Assembly: GCF_034190915.1 (NCBI RefSeq)
Contig: NW_026947489.1
Span: 55,986,001 to 56,050,000, forward strand
Direction of reading: 5' to 3'
Length of the DNA: 64,000 bases
Source of the DNA: Cavia porcellus
Lineage: Eukaryota > Chordata > Mammalia > Rodentia > Caviidae
Each line of letters starts with the position of its first letter. Positions within the stretch are counted from its first letter, which is position 1. This document shows, in pieces, positions 22,859 to 34,326 of the stretch. The translations under genes and the position numbers were made by a program. The notes under the pieces are model-generated. The model searched no databases. It saw only the letters and a program-made list of their open reading frames with translations, and was not told the origin of the DNA.

Positions 22859-22893
<35 letters not shown>
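22859..22893. repeat. (CA)n microsatellite
   Basis: Uninterrupted CA repeat of about 17 units. Confidence 0.97.
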
Positions 22894-22895
<2 letters not shown>

Positions 22896-22920
22896 CTCCT
22901 TGATTAGTCTCTCTCTCTGT

Positions 22921-23078
22921 TTTTTTTTTTTTTTTTTTTTTTTTAGTCAGGGTCTTGCTATATAGAGTTCAGGCTGGCCCTGAACTCACTGCGTAGCCCA
23001 GGCTGGCCTCAAACAGTAGTTCTCTTGCCTCAGGTTTGCAAGTGTTGGGATCACAACTCTATGTACCACATGCAGTTT
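22921..23078 (-). mobile_element. B1 SINE
   Basis: Poly-T, tcagggtcttgctatatag, two internal units (ttcaggctggccctgaactc and gcccaggctggcctcaaac). Confidence 0.82.
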
Positions 23079-23149
23079 GCAGAGTCTGTTTTCCTCTCAA
23101 TATATTGGTTTACTGGTTTTATCCGTTCTTTCCGCCCCACCCTTCTTTC

Positions 23150-23245
23150 TTTCCTCACAAGCTGGGCTGGAATTTGCCATCCTTGGGTCACAGCCTCCCA
23201 GAGTGCTGGGCTTACAGGCATGCACCACCACACCAAGCTTATCTC
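23150..23245 (-). mobile_element. B1 SINE fragment
   Basis: gctgggctggaatttgcc … ggcttacaggcatgcaccac. Confidence 0.65.
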
Positions 23246-23526
23246 ACTTATTCTTTATGTTTGTCTTTATATATTAGAGCCTTTTCTTAGCTGGCTCTGG
23301 ATTATCACAAAGTGGGACTCATAGAGAATTAATTCAAAGCTGCTTTTGGATGCGCAACCTGTGTACCACTGATTGTACCCTGACTGATGTTTTGAAATTC
23401 TTTTTTTTCCTCTTTGAAATACAATGGATTTTTTAAAAAAAGAAAAACAAATAACCAAAGCTGTGTTTGGGTGAGGCTTGTTAATTATAAGGGCTCTTTA
23501 TAGGATGCTCTGATCAGGTCATTTTA

Positions 23527-23608
23527 TTTATTTTTTTGAGATGGTCTCACTATGTAGCCCAGGCTGGCCTTGAACTTTCTAGAGTGCTTCAATTACAGGT
23601 GTGAGTAT
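23527..23608 (-). mobile_element. B1 SINE, partly deleted
   Basis: ttttttgagatggtctcac … gcccaggctggccttgaac. Confidence 0.7.
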
Positions 23609-23912
23609 TGGCCAGGTCATTTTACTGTGAAGCATCTTGGGTGTCTAAATAAGACCCTGCTAGCGTTTAACCCTGGATACTGGCATCCCTGGAAGCCATG
23701 TTAGGGGCAAGGCTGGAGACCCCAGAAGTGAAGCCGCACTCATGTCCACAGTCTGTATGGTGGGTGTCAAGGCCACTCTTGTGCCTGGTGCCTGGCACAG
23801 ACCCTCCTGTTCCCCTCTCCAGAGATCAACCCTCAATTGAGTGCCAGGGGAGGGGAGTGGCAGATGCTAACTGCAGAAAGTGTGGAACGGGAGGATTTTA
23901 GCTGTCTTTTTT

Positions 23913-24182
23913 CTTTGTTTTTGTACTGGGGATTGAATACAGTGCCTTTGCACTGACCTCGATCCTCAGCCCTTATCTTTTTCTTTTTTGGATGGACTCT
24001 AACTCAGGACCTTGTGCTTATGAGGCAGGCACTTATGCCACTGAGCGATATCCTGGCCCCTCCAGCTCTTGTCTGATGAGACAGGGTTTTGCTAAATTGC
24101 TCAGGTGGACCTGAACTTACAATCTTCCTGCCTCAGCCTCCCAGAGTGCTGGCATTACAGGCATGCTCTGCCACACCTTGCT
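23913..24182 (-). mobile_element. B1-dID dimer split by a nested ID
   Basis: Reverse dID unit at 23920-23975 and reverse B1 at 24076-24182 are separated by a reverse ID copy (about 23985-24063: ctctaactcaggaccttgtg … gccactgagcgatatcc). The ID therefore inserted later. Confidence 0.75.
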
Positions 24183-24404
24183 AACAGACATGTAACCAGT
24201 CCGCTGGTTTCACCTCATCTTCAGCCTCATTTCCAGACATCTGAGTTTTGGTTTTCTAAATTAACAATCATATGCCCATCTGCTTTCAAGCTTCCAAATT
24301 TGTATTGCTGTTGTGTCCTTGTCCCTTCTTGGTAGAAGTCTTGGGGCAGAGAAAGGAACCAACATACTCACTCAGCCACCTTTAGTGCAACGTCTTTCAC
24401 CATG

Positions 24405-24527
24405 TAGTTTTGGTTTCCTGAGACAGGAGTCTGGCTATGTAGTTCAGGCTGGCCTTGAACTCACATCAATCCTCTTGCCTCAGCCTCCAGAGGCAGGATT
24501 TGCAGGTTACACCATGCTCAGCTGCTC
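24405..24527 (-). mobile_element. B1 SINE
   Basis: tcctgagacaggagtctgg … cctcttgcctcagcctcc. Confidence 0.78.
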
Positions 24528-24539
24528 TAAGTGTTTTTA

Positions 24540-24715
24540 CTGCCTGGATAGCAGTGCATGTTTGTATTTGCAGCACTTTGGAAGTCAGAAGCAGGAGGAT
24601 CTTAAATTCAAATCCTACCTGAGTGACTAAGACCCTGAACAAAATAAAAAATAAAAAAGGGCTGGGGGTGTAGTGCTCAATGCAAAAGTCCTGGGTTCAA
24701 GTCCCAGTACCACAT
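24540..24715 (+). mobile_element. B1-dID dimeric SINE
   Basis: Diverged B1 (agcagtgcatgtttgtatttg) followed by gggctgggggtgtagtgctc … caagtcccagtaccac. Confidence 0.75.
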
Positions 24716-25424
24716 AAACAAACGAATCATAAAAATATTTTCACAGAGTAAGAAGCATATCTGCTCTCATCAGAAAAATTTTACAAGTTATGTAGAAATA
24801 TGATCTTGGTAAGCTTCTGTCCAGTCATATCTTTGGCTTTGCGCTGTATTTCCACTTCCTACTTCTACACCGTGGCTTCTACTATCAACTAAGCCACCCT
24901 GCCCCATCTCAAACAGGTCTGAAACACCCGTATGTTAGAGACACCAGGAGCTGCGCTTAAATCCCAATGACTCCCTCTTCACAGCTGGACCAGAGACACT
25001 GCCATGCAGGCTGCGTCCCCTCCTCTCCTGGGCCACCCTCACCCACTAACCAGGCCCACTCCCGCTGGACACTCTGTGGGCTTTGTGTCACTTCATGTTG
25101 TGGGAGAATTCATCACTGCCTTCTGACACCCACAACCCCACCTCAACCCTCCATTTCCTTCTGTTCCTCTCATTCCTGCTTCCTTTCCCAACCTCCAGCA
25201 GTGGTTTCTGCCCTGGTTATACAAAAAGTCACCTCTGAAGCTTTTTAAAGAACTCGGACAGCTGGGCTGTAGCCCACCATAGGCTGCAGATCCCCCAGAC
25301 TCTTCGAGTTACAGTACTGCAGGGAGAGCTGTGTCTGGTCTCCTCTGCAGACCAAGCCAATCTGTCTACACCATCAGCACCCAAATGTCCCAGTGGCAAG
25401 TGTCTCCAGCTGGGACCTGTTTTT

Positions 25425-25622
25425 ATGTTTTGTTTTTGGTTTTGCAGTACTGGAGATTAACCCTAGGGCCTTTGTGTGGAACCACATCCCTTTTTAAAAT
25501 TTTTTTAGTATTTTGCGACAGAGTCTCCCTAAGTCACTAAATTGCCCCCTCTGGACTTGAACTTGTGATCCTCCTGCCTCAGCCTCTCAGAGTTCTGGGA
25601 TTACAGGTATGAGCCACCACCT
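25425..25622 (-). mobile_element. B1-dID dimeric SINE
   Basis: tactggagattaaccctagg … then actaaattgccccctctgg … attacaggtatgagccacc. Confidence 0.8.
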
Positions 25623-25954
25623 GTTTTTGAACTCTAGTTAGTGGCTTTCTCAATAGGCTCGTTGGTGTTTACAAGGATCTCAAGTCAAATGGTTTCAAAA
25701 CCAAATTCTCAATGCTTCTCCAAATCCAAGTCTCATGCTCACCATTTTATGTTACTTAAACTTGGGTCCTGGGACAACCGTGGCACCTCCTCTCCCTCCT
25801 GGTCACACCTACCAGTCACTAGGTCCTTCCTGGATGCTGCAGAGCCCCTGCTGCCACCAGCTGAAAACTGTAAGTGAAACACAGCGGTGGCAAATTTTAT
25901 TCCAGTGGCTGCAGATGGCTGCAGATGGCCTACTGTAAGGTGAAATTTCATATT

Positions 25955-26040
25955 TGCTTCTGTGATTCTGGGGATGGAGTTCAGGGTCTTGCACATGCAA
26001 GGCAAGCATTCTACCCCTGGGCTCCACTCCCAGTCCTGTG
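25955..26040 (-). mobile_element. ID SINE (classic type)
   Basis: ttctggggatggagttcagg … gcaaggcaagcattctaccc. Confidence 0.68.
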
Positions 26041-26651
26041 GTGGTGAGGTGTACAGTAGCACATCTTAGTCTATATTTGAGTTATCTTCCATGCTACAGA
26101 CTGTCAGAGGAAGTTATTAGGTCAAGTGTATGACTATTTTAAATATTTTATTGTTGAGTCTAGAGAGCATCAAACTGCTTTCTAAACAGACAGCAACAAT
26201 GTATGCTGGCGGCACTATCCACAAACACGTCTTCCAGCAGTGCCCTCTGGCTCACTGTTTTGGTGCCAATGTGCTGGGCAGAGTTGGGCACCTTCTCTGG
26301 GCCCTTTGGCCACTGAGCAGGCCTGGAGAACAGTACACCCTGTGCTGAGCCTTGAGAGCTGAGCTGATATCTGAATTCTCTTGGATCTCTCCCCTGGTGG
26401 GATCCACCCAGTTTGATAAGAATTTGCTGAGTGCATTTACATAGTCAGCTCCAAACACTGTGGTGTCTTATGGATCCTTGACAGTTCTTAGTTTTCTAGA
26501 CTCTTCCTCATGGTGTCCCAGCCCTGGGTCTGACCCAGCTTGGCTTTGTTGCCCTCCTGCCAAGCTAGAAGATGCAGGAAGAGAAACCATGGAGAGGATT
26601 CTACCTCTGCTGTGTTTCACATCCAGCAACTGTAGAGCTCTGGCTGAGCAC

Positions 26652-26654
<3 letters not shown>

Positions 26655-26694
<40 letters not shown>
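26655..26694. repeat. (GT)n microsatellite
   Basis: GT repeat of about 19 units. Confidence 0.97.
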
Positions 26695-26984
26695 ACGTGA
26701 GAATGCCCACCGTGTGCAGTAGCAGTGCCTGTGCCCCTGGCTCCTGGAAAAGTGGCACAGCTCAGCCACACAAGGACACCTCTGTAAGGCTTCTACCTCC
26801 CGGTAACAGTCCAGGCCATGGACATGTGGTGCTGGAACAAAGTCTGCCTGGGGCAGTGGACTGAGGTTATTTGCTTTTCAATTCTGACCCCATTCCATGG
26901 GAAGCCCATCTTCAATGGGACATGAAACGTGGACACAGAAAGATTGATGCTCCCTCATCACAACCCTCTTCTTTGGGGGGGGGA

Positions 26985-27155
26985 GGGGTAACTAATGATT
27001 GAATCCAAGGGTTTCACAGTGAGCTACATCCCCCAGTCCTTTTTTATTTGAGATGGGGTCTAAGTCCCTAAATTGTTCAGGTTGGCCAAAAATTTCTGAT
27101 CCTCCTGCCTCAGCCTCCTAGAGTGCTGGGACTATAGGGATAGCCCACCATGTCC
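26985..27155 (-). mobile_element. B1-dID dimeric SINE
   Basis: taatgattgaatccaaggg … then ctaaattgttcaggttggcc … ccaccatgtccag. Confidence 0.75.
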
Positions 27156-28476
27156 AGTCTCCGGCTTTCTAAGAATATGCTGAGTTGTACCTGGGCCTCT
27201 CAACTAGTTGGGATGTCGGCTGTGTTCTGGGTTTTTTTACTATGAGTCACCTCTGCAGAATTCTCATCTTCTGCCTATTTCTTTCTTATTTCTACCTCTT
27301 TTCCTGTTTTTCTACCTCTCACCACTCTATCCCTTTTTCAGATGTGGCCACCTAACCCTTCAAGGCGCAGACTATTTCTCCAACCAAAAGATCACCCTGC
27401 CATAGACCGCACTGTGACTCCAGCCTCTCATCCTCCTATGCTCTGAAATGAATCTCTTTTGTCTGTCAGGATGAAGGCACAGTCAGCCTCTCCTTTGCAT
27501 TTAAATTTCCAGGGAAACCCTTACTGGTGGTGACAGTGGGTTTACAGTGGCTGTCCCTTCCCTATTAGTGCACGGGATGACATTACTTGGCACTGTAGCT
27601 CAGCCTGAAGATTCCCAAATTAATGACCCTAGTTCCTGTTAGCCGCAAACTGATTCTCTAGCAGCCTTTTGTGACAGACATGACCTTCAGTGACACCAGG
27701 CTGTTCCTGCCACCACGTGTGCCCACTAAGACCAGGTATGTCTTTCCTGAAGACCTGTGAGACACGTGGCCAAGTGCAAGGGCAGTTACAGAGCACACGC
27801 ACTGAAACTAAATGGCCTCCAGAAACGGCAGTGGTGAACACGTGCAGCTGCAGTAAAGGGATGGCCCCTGGGCACTGACCACAGCTGTGCTCCCTGGGCT
27901 CCTGCAACAAGCAAGTCCCATGCCAGGCCAAGGGGCAGATCCTGCTCCCACCCTACAGACAAGGACAGTGAGAGTCTAAGAAAATCAGTGCTACGAGGAA
28001 GCAGAGGAGCGGGGTTCAGATGCAGGCAGCCTGGTGCCAGGGAAAACTCTAGGCCACATGGCTATGGACCCCATTGATCACTCTGTGCAGACACCATTCT
28101 GCTGGAGCCCTGCACTGTGGAAGTTTCCAACAAGGTCCCCACCTGCCTGACCTGTTCCCTAAGCAGCACAGGACTCAGGATTTGCCCATCCCTGGGAAGC
28201 TCTAATGCCTGTGCCCTGCACACGAATGCCTTTCTTTGACTCTTCTTTTACTCCCTACACAGAGCAGAGTGACACTGGGTCACCTCAAAACATCCCTGAG
28301 ACAGTGAACCCACAACATCCCTATTTACCAATAACACAGACCAAAAGTGACCACGGGGTCCTATGCAGGCTTCCTTCTTGCACCGCCAGCCCCCACAGCC
28401 TGTGATGCCGCTGCTGGGCCCTCAAGTGTAGAAAGACCTACGGCTCAGGGCTCCAGGCCACCCGTTCACCACTCAC

Positions 28477-28590
28477 CCGCACTGGGGTCAGTGGGTGTCT
28501 CGCCCTCTTCAGAGTCCTCCTGTTCCTGCATGGGTGGCCTCTCTCCACGCTCCATCTGGGACATGAGGTCTGGTTTGGAAATTGCATAGT
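28477..28590 (-). CDS. ZNF777: ZNF777 KRAB-B-position exon
   Basis: A 114-nt phase 1-1 exon (38 codons). The acceptor is ttttgtccag and the donor GCGG|gtgagt. It encodes DYAISKPDLMSQMERGERP and then an acidic tail (EQEDSEEGETP). The DYAISKPD…Q(I/M)E(R/Q)G pattern is the diverged KRAB-B/linker sequence shared by the ZNF777/ZNF746/ZNF783/ZNF398 group. In classical KRAB proteins the matching exon carries the B box. Splicing after the KRAB-A exon recreates the Asp codon (G|AC). Confidence 0.94.
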
Positions 28591-28862
28591 CTGGACAAAA
28601 GGAAGGAAAGAAAACATACTATGGGATGAGGTGGCCCTGCATGCTGTTAAGGTGTCATTGAGGGATCGTGGCCCAGGATAATCCAGAAACAACTGGGGTC
28701 TGGCAGCATTAGAAAGGAAATGGTCAACTGTCTGACCCACGGGGTGTTGTGTGCTGCTCCTGGGCATCAGTGTCTACACAGGGTCTTCACAGCAAAGGCA
28801 CATGATACTTGGAAATTTGTATAGTAAAAAACTAACCCTGATAAAACTCAAAGGTCATAAAA

Positions 28863-28892
28863 ATACTAGTAAGTTTCTATACTTACTAGTAT
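28863..28892. repeat. Perfect 12-bp inverted repeat (hairpin)
   Basis: Arms atactagtaagt and acttactagtat are exact complements around a 6-nt loop, about 270 nt upstream of the KRAB-B-position exon in gene sense. Confidence 0.9.
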
Positions 28893-29079
28893 GAAATAAA
28901 TACAGGAACTACAAGTGAAATGGCAGAGTGTGTGTTCAGCACACACAGGGCCCTGTATTCCATTTAGCAACCAAAAAGTTTAAAGTTCTTTGGAAATAAA
29001 AGATGAAGAAACTTGGCAGAAGTATTACACACATATGTACTTGTTAGAGGATCAATATGTATCATTGTAGATATAAAAA

Positions 29080-29500
29080 ATCTCTACAATTATTAAAAAT
29101 TAAAGATGCCCAGATACGAATAGGTGATTCATAGAAAAATACAAACCAATAAATGTATAAAAATATGCACAAGTTCACTAAGCATCAAAGGAAATAAATA
29201 CTAAAATACTGAGGCATGATTTTTTTTATCCATCAAAAAAGACAAATATTTAAAATTGAAGACCAGAAGATCAGGCCAGGGTGTGGAAAAATGGTGTCGC
29301 TGCAGAAATACCAGCTTGGCCTTCTGGGGCTCCACAGTAGGAGCCACAAAACTGCAAATGTGCACCCTGTTTACTCCAGGGCCTATTTCTCTGCATGTGT
29401 GCTGCTGAGACATTCATGTGAGCGTACATGCAGAGCTGTTTACAACACTATTGCAAAAACAAGGAGAAAAACAAAACCAACCACTATGCATCAACAGCAG
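29080..29500 (+). mobile_element. L1 LINE fragment (ORF2 3' region), old
   Basis: Ordered similarity to the L1 ORF2 end: tcaaaggaaataaatactaa, gccagggtgtggaaaaatgg, tttacaacactattgc, caaccactatgcatcaacag. No intact frame. Confidence 0.6.
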
Positions 29501-29764
29501 AAAGCCCAAAGGCCTTATGATCGCCCAGATACTCTGCTGCCCTTCCAAGGAGCCTGTGGCGGGGACAGGTGCCTACAGCCCATCTGCACCAACCCCACAC
29601 TGCAGGCTGCAGGTGGAGCAGGCCACACACTGCCCATGTCTGCATTCACGAAGAAAGGATGAGGAATCACAGAAACTAAAGTGTTCCTGGTGATTTCATC
29701 TGGGGGTGGTACTGGTGAGGGCTGGGGCACTCTTTATTATATTAGTCACACTGCATTTTCACAG

Positions 29765-29790
29765 TTTGTGTGTGTGTGTGTGTGTGTGTG
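29765..29790. repeat. (TG)n microsatellite
   Basis: TG repeat of about 13 units. Confidence 0.95.
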
Positions 29791-30471
29791 GAAGGGGGGA
29801 CGCTGTCCTACAGAAAGACATCCCACACAAAGGTGTGTGTGGAAAGAACAACGCCAGGGAAAACCAAGCTTCTACCCAACAGCACACTTAATATTTAATT
29901 TTTTTTCAGTATGTATCATTAAAGAGTTCTCCATCAGAAAAAAAGGGATATTGTTTCAGGCTTGTGTCCCCAAACATTAATATAATGGCAAGAATCCACT
30001 GACAGTAGGGTCAGACAGATCTCAGCTAGGCTATGGTTTCCCGATGGGGACCTGGGATGGGCCCCTAACCTCCCTGTCCTGGCCCCTTCTCTGCACAACA
30101 CAGACCAGGACCCATCACTCAGTGAGTGACAGTGTTCACCAACTAAGCAAACAGGAGCCTTGGTGACAGAGCTGTGAGGCTGAACGAATGGCTTCAGGGG
30201 TGCCTGATGTGCTACAGGGTCACGGTGGGCACTGGGCACGCTGGTTTTCCTCCATCCTATTCCTTAGTAAAAGATGCCAGACAAGCTGATTTTAAGTAAA
30301 GAGTCCCTGTGGAATTACCGTGACCACAAGGCCTATTTTGGTTTGAAACCTGTGTTTATTCTGATTCCCTGGTCTTCACTATCACTATTCTGGGGCTCAG
30401 ACTCCCCAGGTTTCTGAAAGGATCCTATGCCGGTGTAAAGGTGGCCCTGGCAAGAGAAGCCATGTCCTTAC

Positions 30472-30598
30472 CCATGGAAACCAGAGACTCGTAGTTGCCC
30501 CTCATCACATTCTTGTAGAGTTCCTTCTGCCACTCCGATAGGTTCCCCCACTCCTGCTCTGAGAAATGGACGGCGACGTCGTCAAATGTGACAGGGAC
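30472..30598 (-). CDS. ZNF777: ZNF777 KRAB-A box exon
   Basis: A 127-nt exon (phase 0 in, phase 1 out) bounded by gtgtggtttcag and CCATGG|gtaagg. It encodes [19 protein letters not shown]…NYESLVSM, a 42-residue KRAB A box at residues 271-312. KRAB boxes usually recruit TRIM28/KAP1 for repression. Here the DV and EW positions are kept, but the usual M-L-E triplet near the end of the box is MRG. Ancient KRAB proteins with such changes are generally reported to bind TRIM28 weakly or not at all. Loss of TRIM28 binding in this copy is inference. Confidence 0.96.
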
Positions 30599-30794
30599 CT
30601 GAAACCACACAGGAAGGTCAGCTCATCCCTAATAGACAGCAGCTGCAGGCTTCCAGCACTAGGGCTCAGTGTCCCCAGCCCAGCTCGAACACCTCAAGAC
30701 TGGGCGGGACAGACCCCAGCCCAGCCGTGATCCTCGGCACAAGAGTGGCAGTCCCTTTTGCCTCATCCTTACCTCTCTCTCAGGATAGCTATTC

Positions 30795-30975
30795 TGTTTT
30801 TTTTCAGGTACTGCAGATGGAACCCAGTAGGGCCTTCACACTGAGATGCATCCTGCAACCCTTTTTTGTAGACCAGGTCTTGCTAAATCACTAAGTGGCC
30901 CAGGCAGGGCTCGAACTGGGAATGCCCTGGCCTCCCAGAGTACTGGGATGACATGTGTGCCACTGCTCATGGCTC
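30795..30975 (-). mobile_element. B1-dID dimeric SINE
   Basis: ggtactgcagatggaaccc … then ctaagtggcccaggcagggc … gccactgctcatggct. Confidence 0.75.
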
Positions 30976-32029
30976 TCACAGGATACCTGTCACTTCTCTA
31001 CAGCATGGTCTGTGGACTGGCAGCAACAGCATCAGCTAGGAATGTACTAGAAACCCGTACTCTCAGGCCCCACCTGGGACCCCCTGAATCAGGCTGCGTT
31101 TGGTAGGGTGCCTGGGGTTCAAGCACATGAGAAGGTTAGAGAAAAGCTGGCCTGGAGACACAGGCTGCTGCTCTGAATGTAAGACTGCCCAAAGCAGCAG
31201 GAACGGAAAGGAAACGCATGCACACTTGTGCCCCTTCAGAACCTTCTGGAAAATAATGCAAACCTTACCATTCTCTAGTTTGCTAAAGATATCTCTCGAA
31301 ATCGGATGTTCTGGCATTAACAAAATTTATAAGGGAAATGGTAAAAAAAGGCCAGCTAGGCTCAGGTCTCCAAGGGGTATGGGAGACGTACGTGAGCCCC
31401 AGGAGACTCCCTTATCCCTGTCTTTCTTCTCATCCAGTTCTCTACTTCCTCACTCCAGGTTATTAACCTCCTCTTGGAGCTGTTCCCCAGGCACAGTAAA
31501 GGTGACCAAGGAAGGTGTATGAGCACAAAAGAAAAGTTGAGTGGGATACAGCTTGTAACACGTGATCCACACACTCCCCGTCTATCTGTCAGTGGACCTC
31601 TATTTAACGGCTTATCTGTAGTCGTCCTTGGTACCTCTTGGTACCTTGACACCCGAGGACACCTAGATGCAAAGATGCACTAGTATTCTTGCCTATAGCC
31701 TGCACACATCCTCCACATACTTCAGATCATCTCTGGCTGATGTGTGGCACCCACTGTGTCACACACGCTCCCTAAAGAGTTACACTGGTCTACTTAGGGA
31801 ATGACACCCATACTGTTCAGTACGGCAAGCTTTATCTGTGGAACACACCTAACACACGGCGGCCGCACCTGAGGTTATGGAGGGCTGACCGAGCCCAAGC
31901 CCCTACAGTGCTTTGCTGTATGCCTTCAACATCGGGGAGAGCTCTCCTGAATACCCACCTGTAAGGACAGTCCTGCACCCTGGGACATTACTGTCCTACT
32001 CTGTGTGTATCCACAGATATTTTTCTAAG

Positions 32030-32198
32030 CTTTTATTTATTTATTTGCAGTCCTGAAGACTGAGCCCAGGGCCCCAACCCATTTTACATTTTCATCCTTT
32101 GTCTTGAGATAGGATTTCTCTAAGTCACTAAATTGTCCAGACTGCCTTAGCCTGCTAGAATTCTGGGATTATAGGCCTGTACCACCATGGCTAGCTAA
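32030..32198 (-). mobile_element. B1-dID dimeric SINE
   Basis: gtcctgaagactgagcccagg … then ctaaattgtccagactgcc … gtaccaccatggctagct. Confidence 0.75.
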
Positions 32199-32302
32199 CT
32201 GTTTTTCCTCAGCCATAATTCTCTCTTTCTTTCAATTAAAGTGTTAAACCATGTTTCAATTCAGACAGGTTCCCTGGGAAGCTTCTGTTGGGATGGGCAT
32301 AC

Positions 32303-33112
32303 CTTAGGGACTTCTCCATTGCTGCCTGGGGGCAGTCGCAGGATCCAGAAGTTTCTGTTTTTCAGCAGGTTTTCCATGTTCTCCAGCCGCCGCTGCAGCA
32401 GCCCATATTCCTGCAGCAGCGTCCCCAGCACAACCCACTTGCTCTCCAGGTGGTTTGCAAACTCCACAGCTGTCTTCTCGCAGTCGGCGATCTTTTTTTC
32501 ATTTGTCCCTGTCCTGCCCTCCAGTGTCAGTAGCCTCATGGCCTGGGCCTCCAGTTTCCTCTCCACCGCTTGGACGGCAGCCCACACGGCCAAGCGGGTG
32601 ATCTCTGCTGTGGGGAGCAGCTGCTCCTTCGGGAAGGGAGTGTCCTTTTGGGACGTGGGGCTCTGAAGCAGAGGGTCCATGTCAGCCTCAGGAACTGAGG
32701 GGGAGAGGCTCAGAGGGTCCTTCTCAGGAACTTCTGGGGAGTGCAGCGGGGCTTCCTGTTGGTGGGCGGAGTGGGAGAGGAGAGAGAGGTCCTGGTCAGC
32801 AGGGTACCGGGGTTCTTCCTGTGTGGCCTGGGGGCCCTGGAGATGGGTCTCTTGCTCAGAAGCAGCAGGACAGAGGAGTGATGGGCCCTTTGGGGGAACA
32901 TGCGGCATCTGGCCAGAGGTCTCTTGCTTGGCTGCACTGGTCTGAGACAGGGGGCCCTGCCGGGTACCAGTGGGAGACAAAGCCGGAATTTCTTTGGGGG
33001 GAGGGATGCGGGATGAGAACAGAGTGTCTTGGGAGAGTCCAGCTGTGACCTGGTGCAAGCCTTCTTGGGGAGCACTAGAGAATGGCAGAGGCGAGGAACG
33101 CTGGTTTTCCAT
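32303..33112 (-). CDS. ZNF777: ZNF777 N-terminal exon: Pro/Gln-rich region and DUF3669 coiled coil
   Basis: Coding part (270 codons) of an 825-nt exon whose acceptor is at 33128-33129 on the plus-strand numbering (exon base 33127). The usual start is MENQRSSPL at 33112-33110 with a strong Kozak context (G at -3, G at +4). Residues 1-170 are a low-complexity Ser/Pro/Gln region with repeated SP/TP sites and recurring (Q/E)QE(T/A) spacing. Residues 171-270 form the conserved helical coiled-coil domain, including [20 protein letters not shown] and [19 protein letters not shown]. It is the HUB-like/DUF3669 module of this family, thought to mediate dimerisation or partner contacts. The donor is CCTAAG|gtatgc. 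The frame stays open for 15 nt upstream of the ATG to the splice acceptor, which matters for the start choice discussed in the findings. Confidence 0.95.
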
Positions 33113-33127
33113 GTCCAGCTGTGGGAC
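33113..33127 (-). other. ZNF777: ZNF777 exon 2 segment upstream of the usual start
   Basis: Fifteen exonic nucleotides between the acceptor and the MENQ methionine. They read VPQLD in frame with no stop. They are 5' UTR if MENQ is the start, coding if the MAEA exon is used. Confidence 0.75.
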
Positions 33128-33559
33128 CTGTGTCCAAGAACAGAAAGGAGAAGACGGAATTGAAGGCCATGTCTCCAACTAGGAAAACAAATCCCAAAGC
33201 AAGCATCCGCACGAAACCCTCAGTCACTGTAGCAGGAAGATGTGCTCCACATATGGGAAGTGCTTTTTGAGACTGGCGCGGATTTAAATGTCAACTATAA
33301 AACTATGACAAGCAATAAATAAAAGATAGCCGCCCGCCCCCCCCCCCCCACTTTCCACGGAGCCATCAACCTCTCTTTCACAACAGGTAAGGGGGCCGGA
33401 TGTGAGTCACAGCGGTCAGATGCTGGCCCTCGCTACCCCTATTGCTGCCTGTGCTGCCCTGGCCTGGTCATTAGACCTCACTGTTCTTACGTTTCCTTGG
33501 CCATAAACCAAGGATAATAATACCTGATACATGTGCCCCTCATAGCTTAACCGAGTGCT

Positions 33560-33668
33560 GCTTCAAATAAGACTTAGAGACATAACCCCAGCACTTGGGA
33601 GGCTAAGGTCCCCTTACCCTGAGTTATGAGGCAGGCCTGAACTGTATAGCAACCCTGTCTCAAGAAAA
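33560..33668 (+). mobile_element. B1 SINE, strongly diverged
   Basis: ataaccccagcacttgggaggctaagg … gcctgaactgtatagcaacc ctgtctc. Confidence 0.6.
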
Positions 33669-34241
33669 ACCAAATAAAAACCAATGACAAAACACTTCTG
33701 AGCAGTTTTAGGAAGGGCAAGCACTGCTATTATCTCTCAACTCCCAGAAAGATGGTGATTTGGGTTCACTGTTGCGGCCCTCAGTTCTTAATAGGCCCAA
33801 CTCCAAGGTGGACTTAACTATCCAACCCTTGCATCAGTGACTAGTGTCGCAGACAGGCATGGTGCCCCTCGTGTGTTGGCTTCTACCGCTCAAGGAGAGA
33901 GACATGGAGGAGGAGCAGCAGCCAGCCAGGTCTCCAGGGCAGATGGCCCCCTGCAGTGGGCGGGCTGCTGCTTCCCTGTGGCTTCCAAGGTGGAGAATGA
34001 GGAAGACAGGGAGAAATGAGCAGCTGGGAACTCAGCCAGGCTGGAGATTTGTGTCAAGAGTGACAAGGACCAGAACTAGCATAAAAGCCAGTTTCCTTTT
34101 GGGACTTCAAGGATGGTTGTCTCTCTGGTTGCCACTATGCCACATCTTGCTGGAAGAATTCTTAGACCATCAAGAAGGCAAAGCTGTACTCTGCTGTGAA
34201 TGGTCTGTTCTGTATTTACCTAGCCAGACAATCAATATCTT

Positions 34242-34326
34242 TGTTTTGGTACTGGGGATCAAACTCACGACCTCGTGCTTGCCTGGTAGGTACTTAACGC
34301 CGCTAAGCTAAACCCCTAGGCCCAAC
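34242..34326 (-). mobile_element. ID SINE
   Basis: ggtactggggatcaaactca … gcctggtaggtacttaacgcc … gctaaacccctagg. Confidence 0.8.

Larger units (their letters stand above)
14640..28476 (-). other. ZNF777: ZNF777 large intron
   Basis: A 13.8 kb intron between the KRAB-B-position exon and the acidic exon, filled with B1, ID, B1-dID, L1 and an LTR. Non-repetitive parts without any gene call include 17.0-18.18 kb, 18.33-19.02 kb, 19.6-20.4 kb (locally GC-rich), 22.22-22.85 kb, 23.61-23.91 kb, 24.72-25.42 kb, 26.05-26.98 kb and 27.16-28.47 kb. Confidence 0.85.
28591..30471 (-). other. ZNF777: ZNF777 intron between KRAB-A and KRAB-B-position exons
   Basis: A 1.9 kb intron (gtaagg donor, gtccag acceptor). 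It holds a perfect hairpin near 28.88 kb, an L1 fragment (29.08-29.50 kb), a short TG repeat and about 0.7 kb of unique sequence (29.8-30.47 kb) with no gene. Confidence 0.85.
30599..32302 (-). other. ZNF777: ZNF777 intron between coiled-coil and KRAB-A exons
   Basis: A 1.7 kb phase-0 intron (gtatgc donor, tttcag acceptor) with two reverse B1-dID copies and about 1 kb of unique sequence (30.98-32.03 kb). No exon found. Confidence 0.85.
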
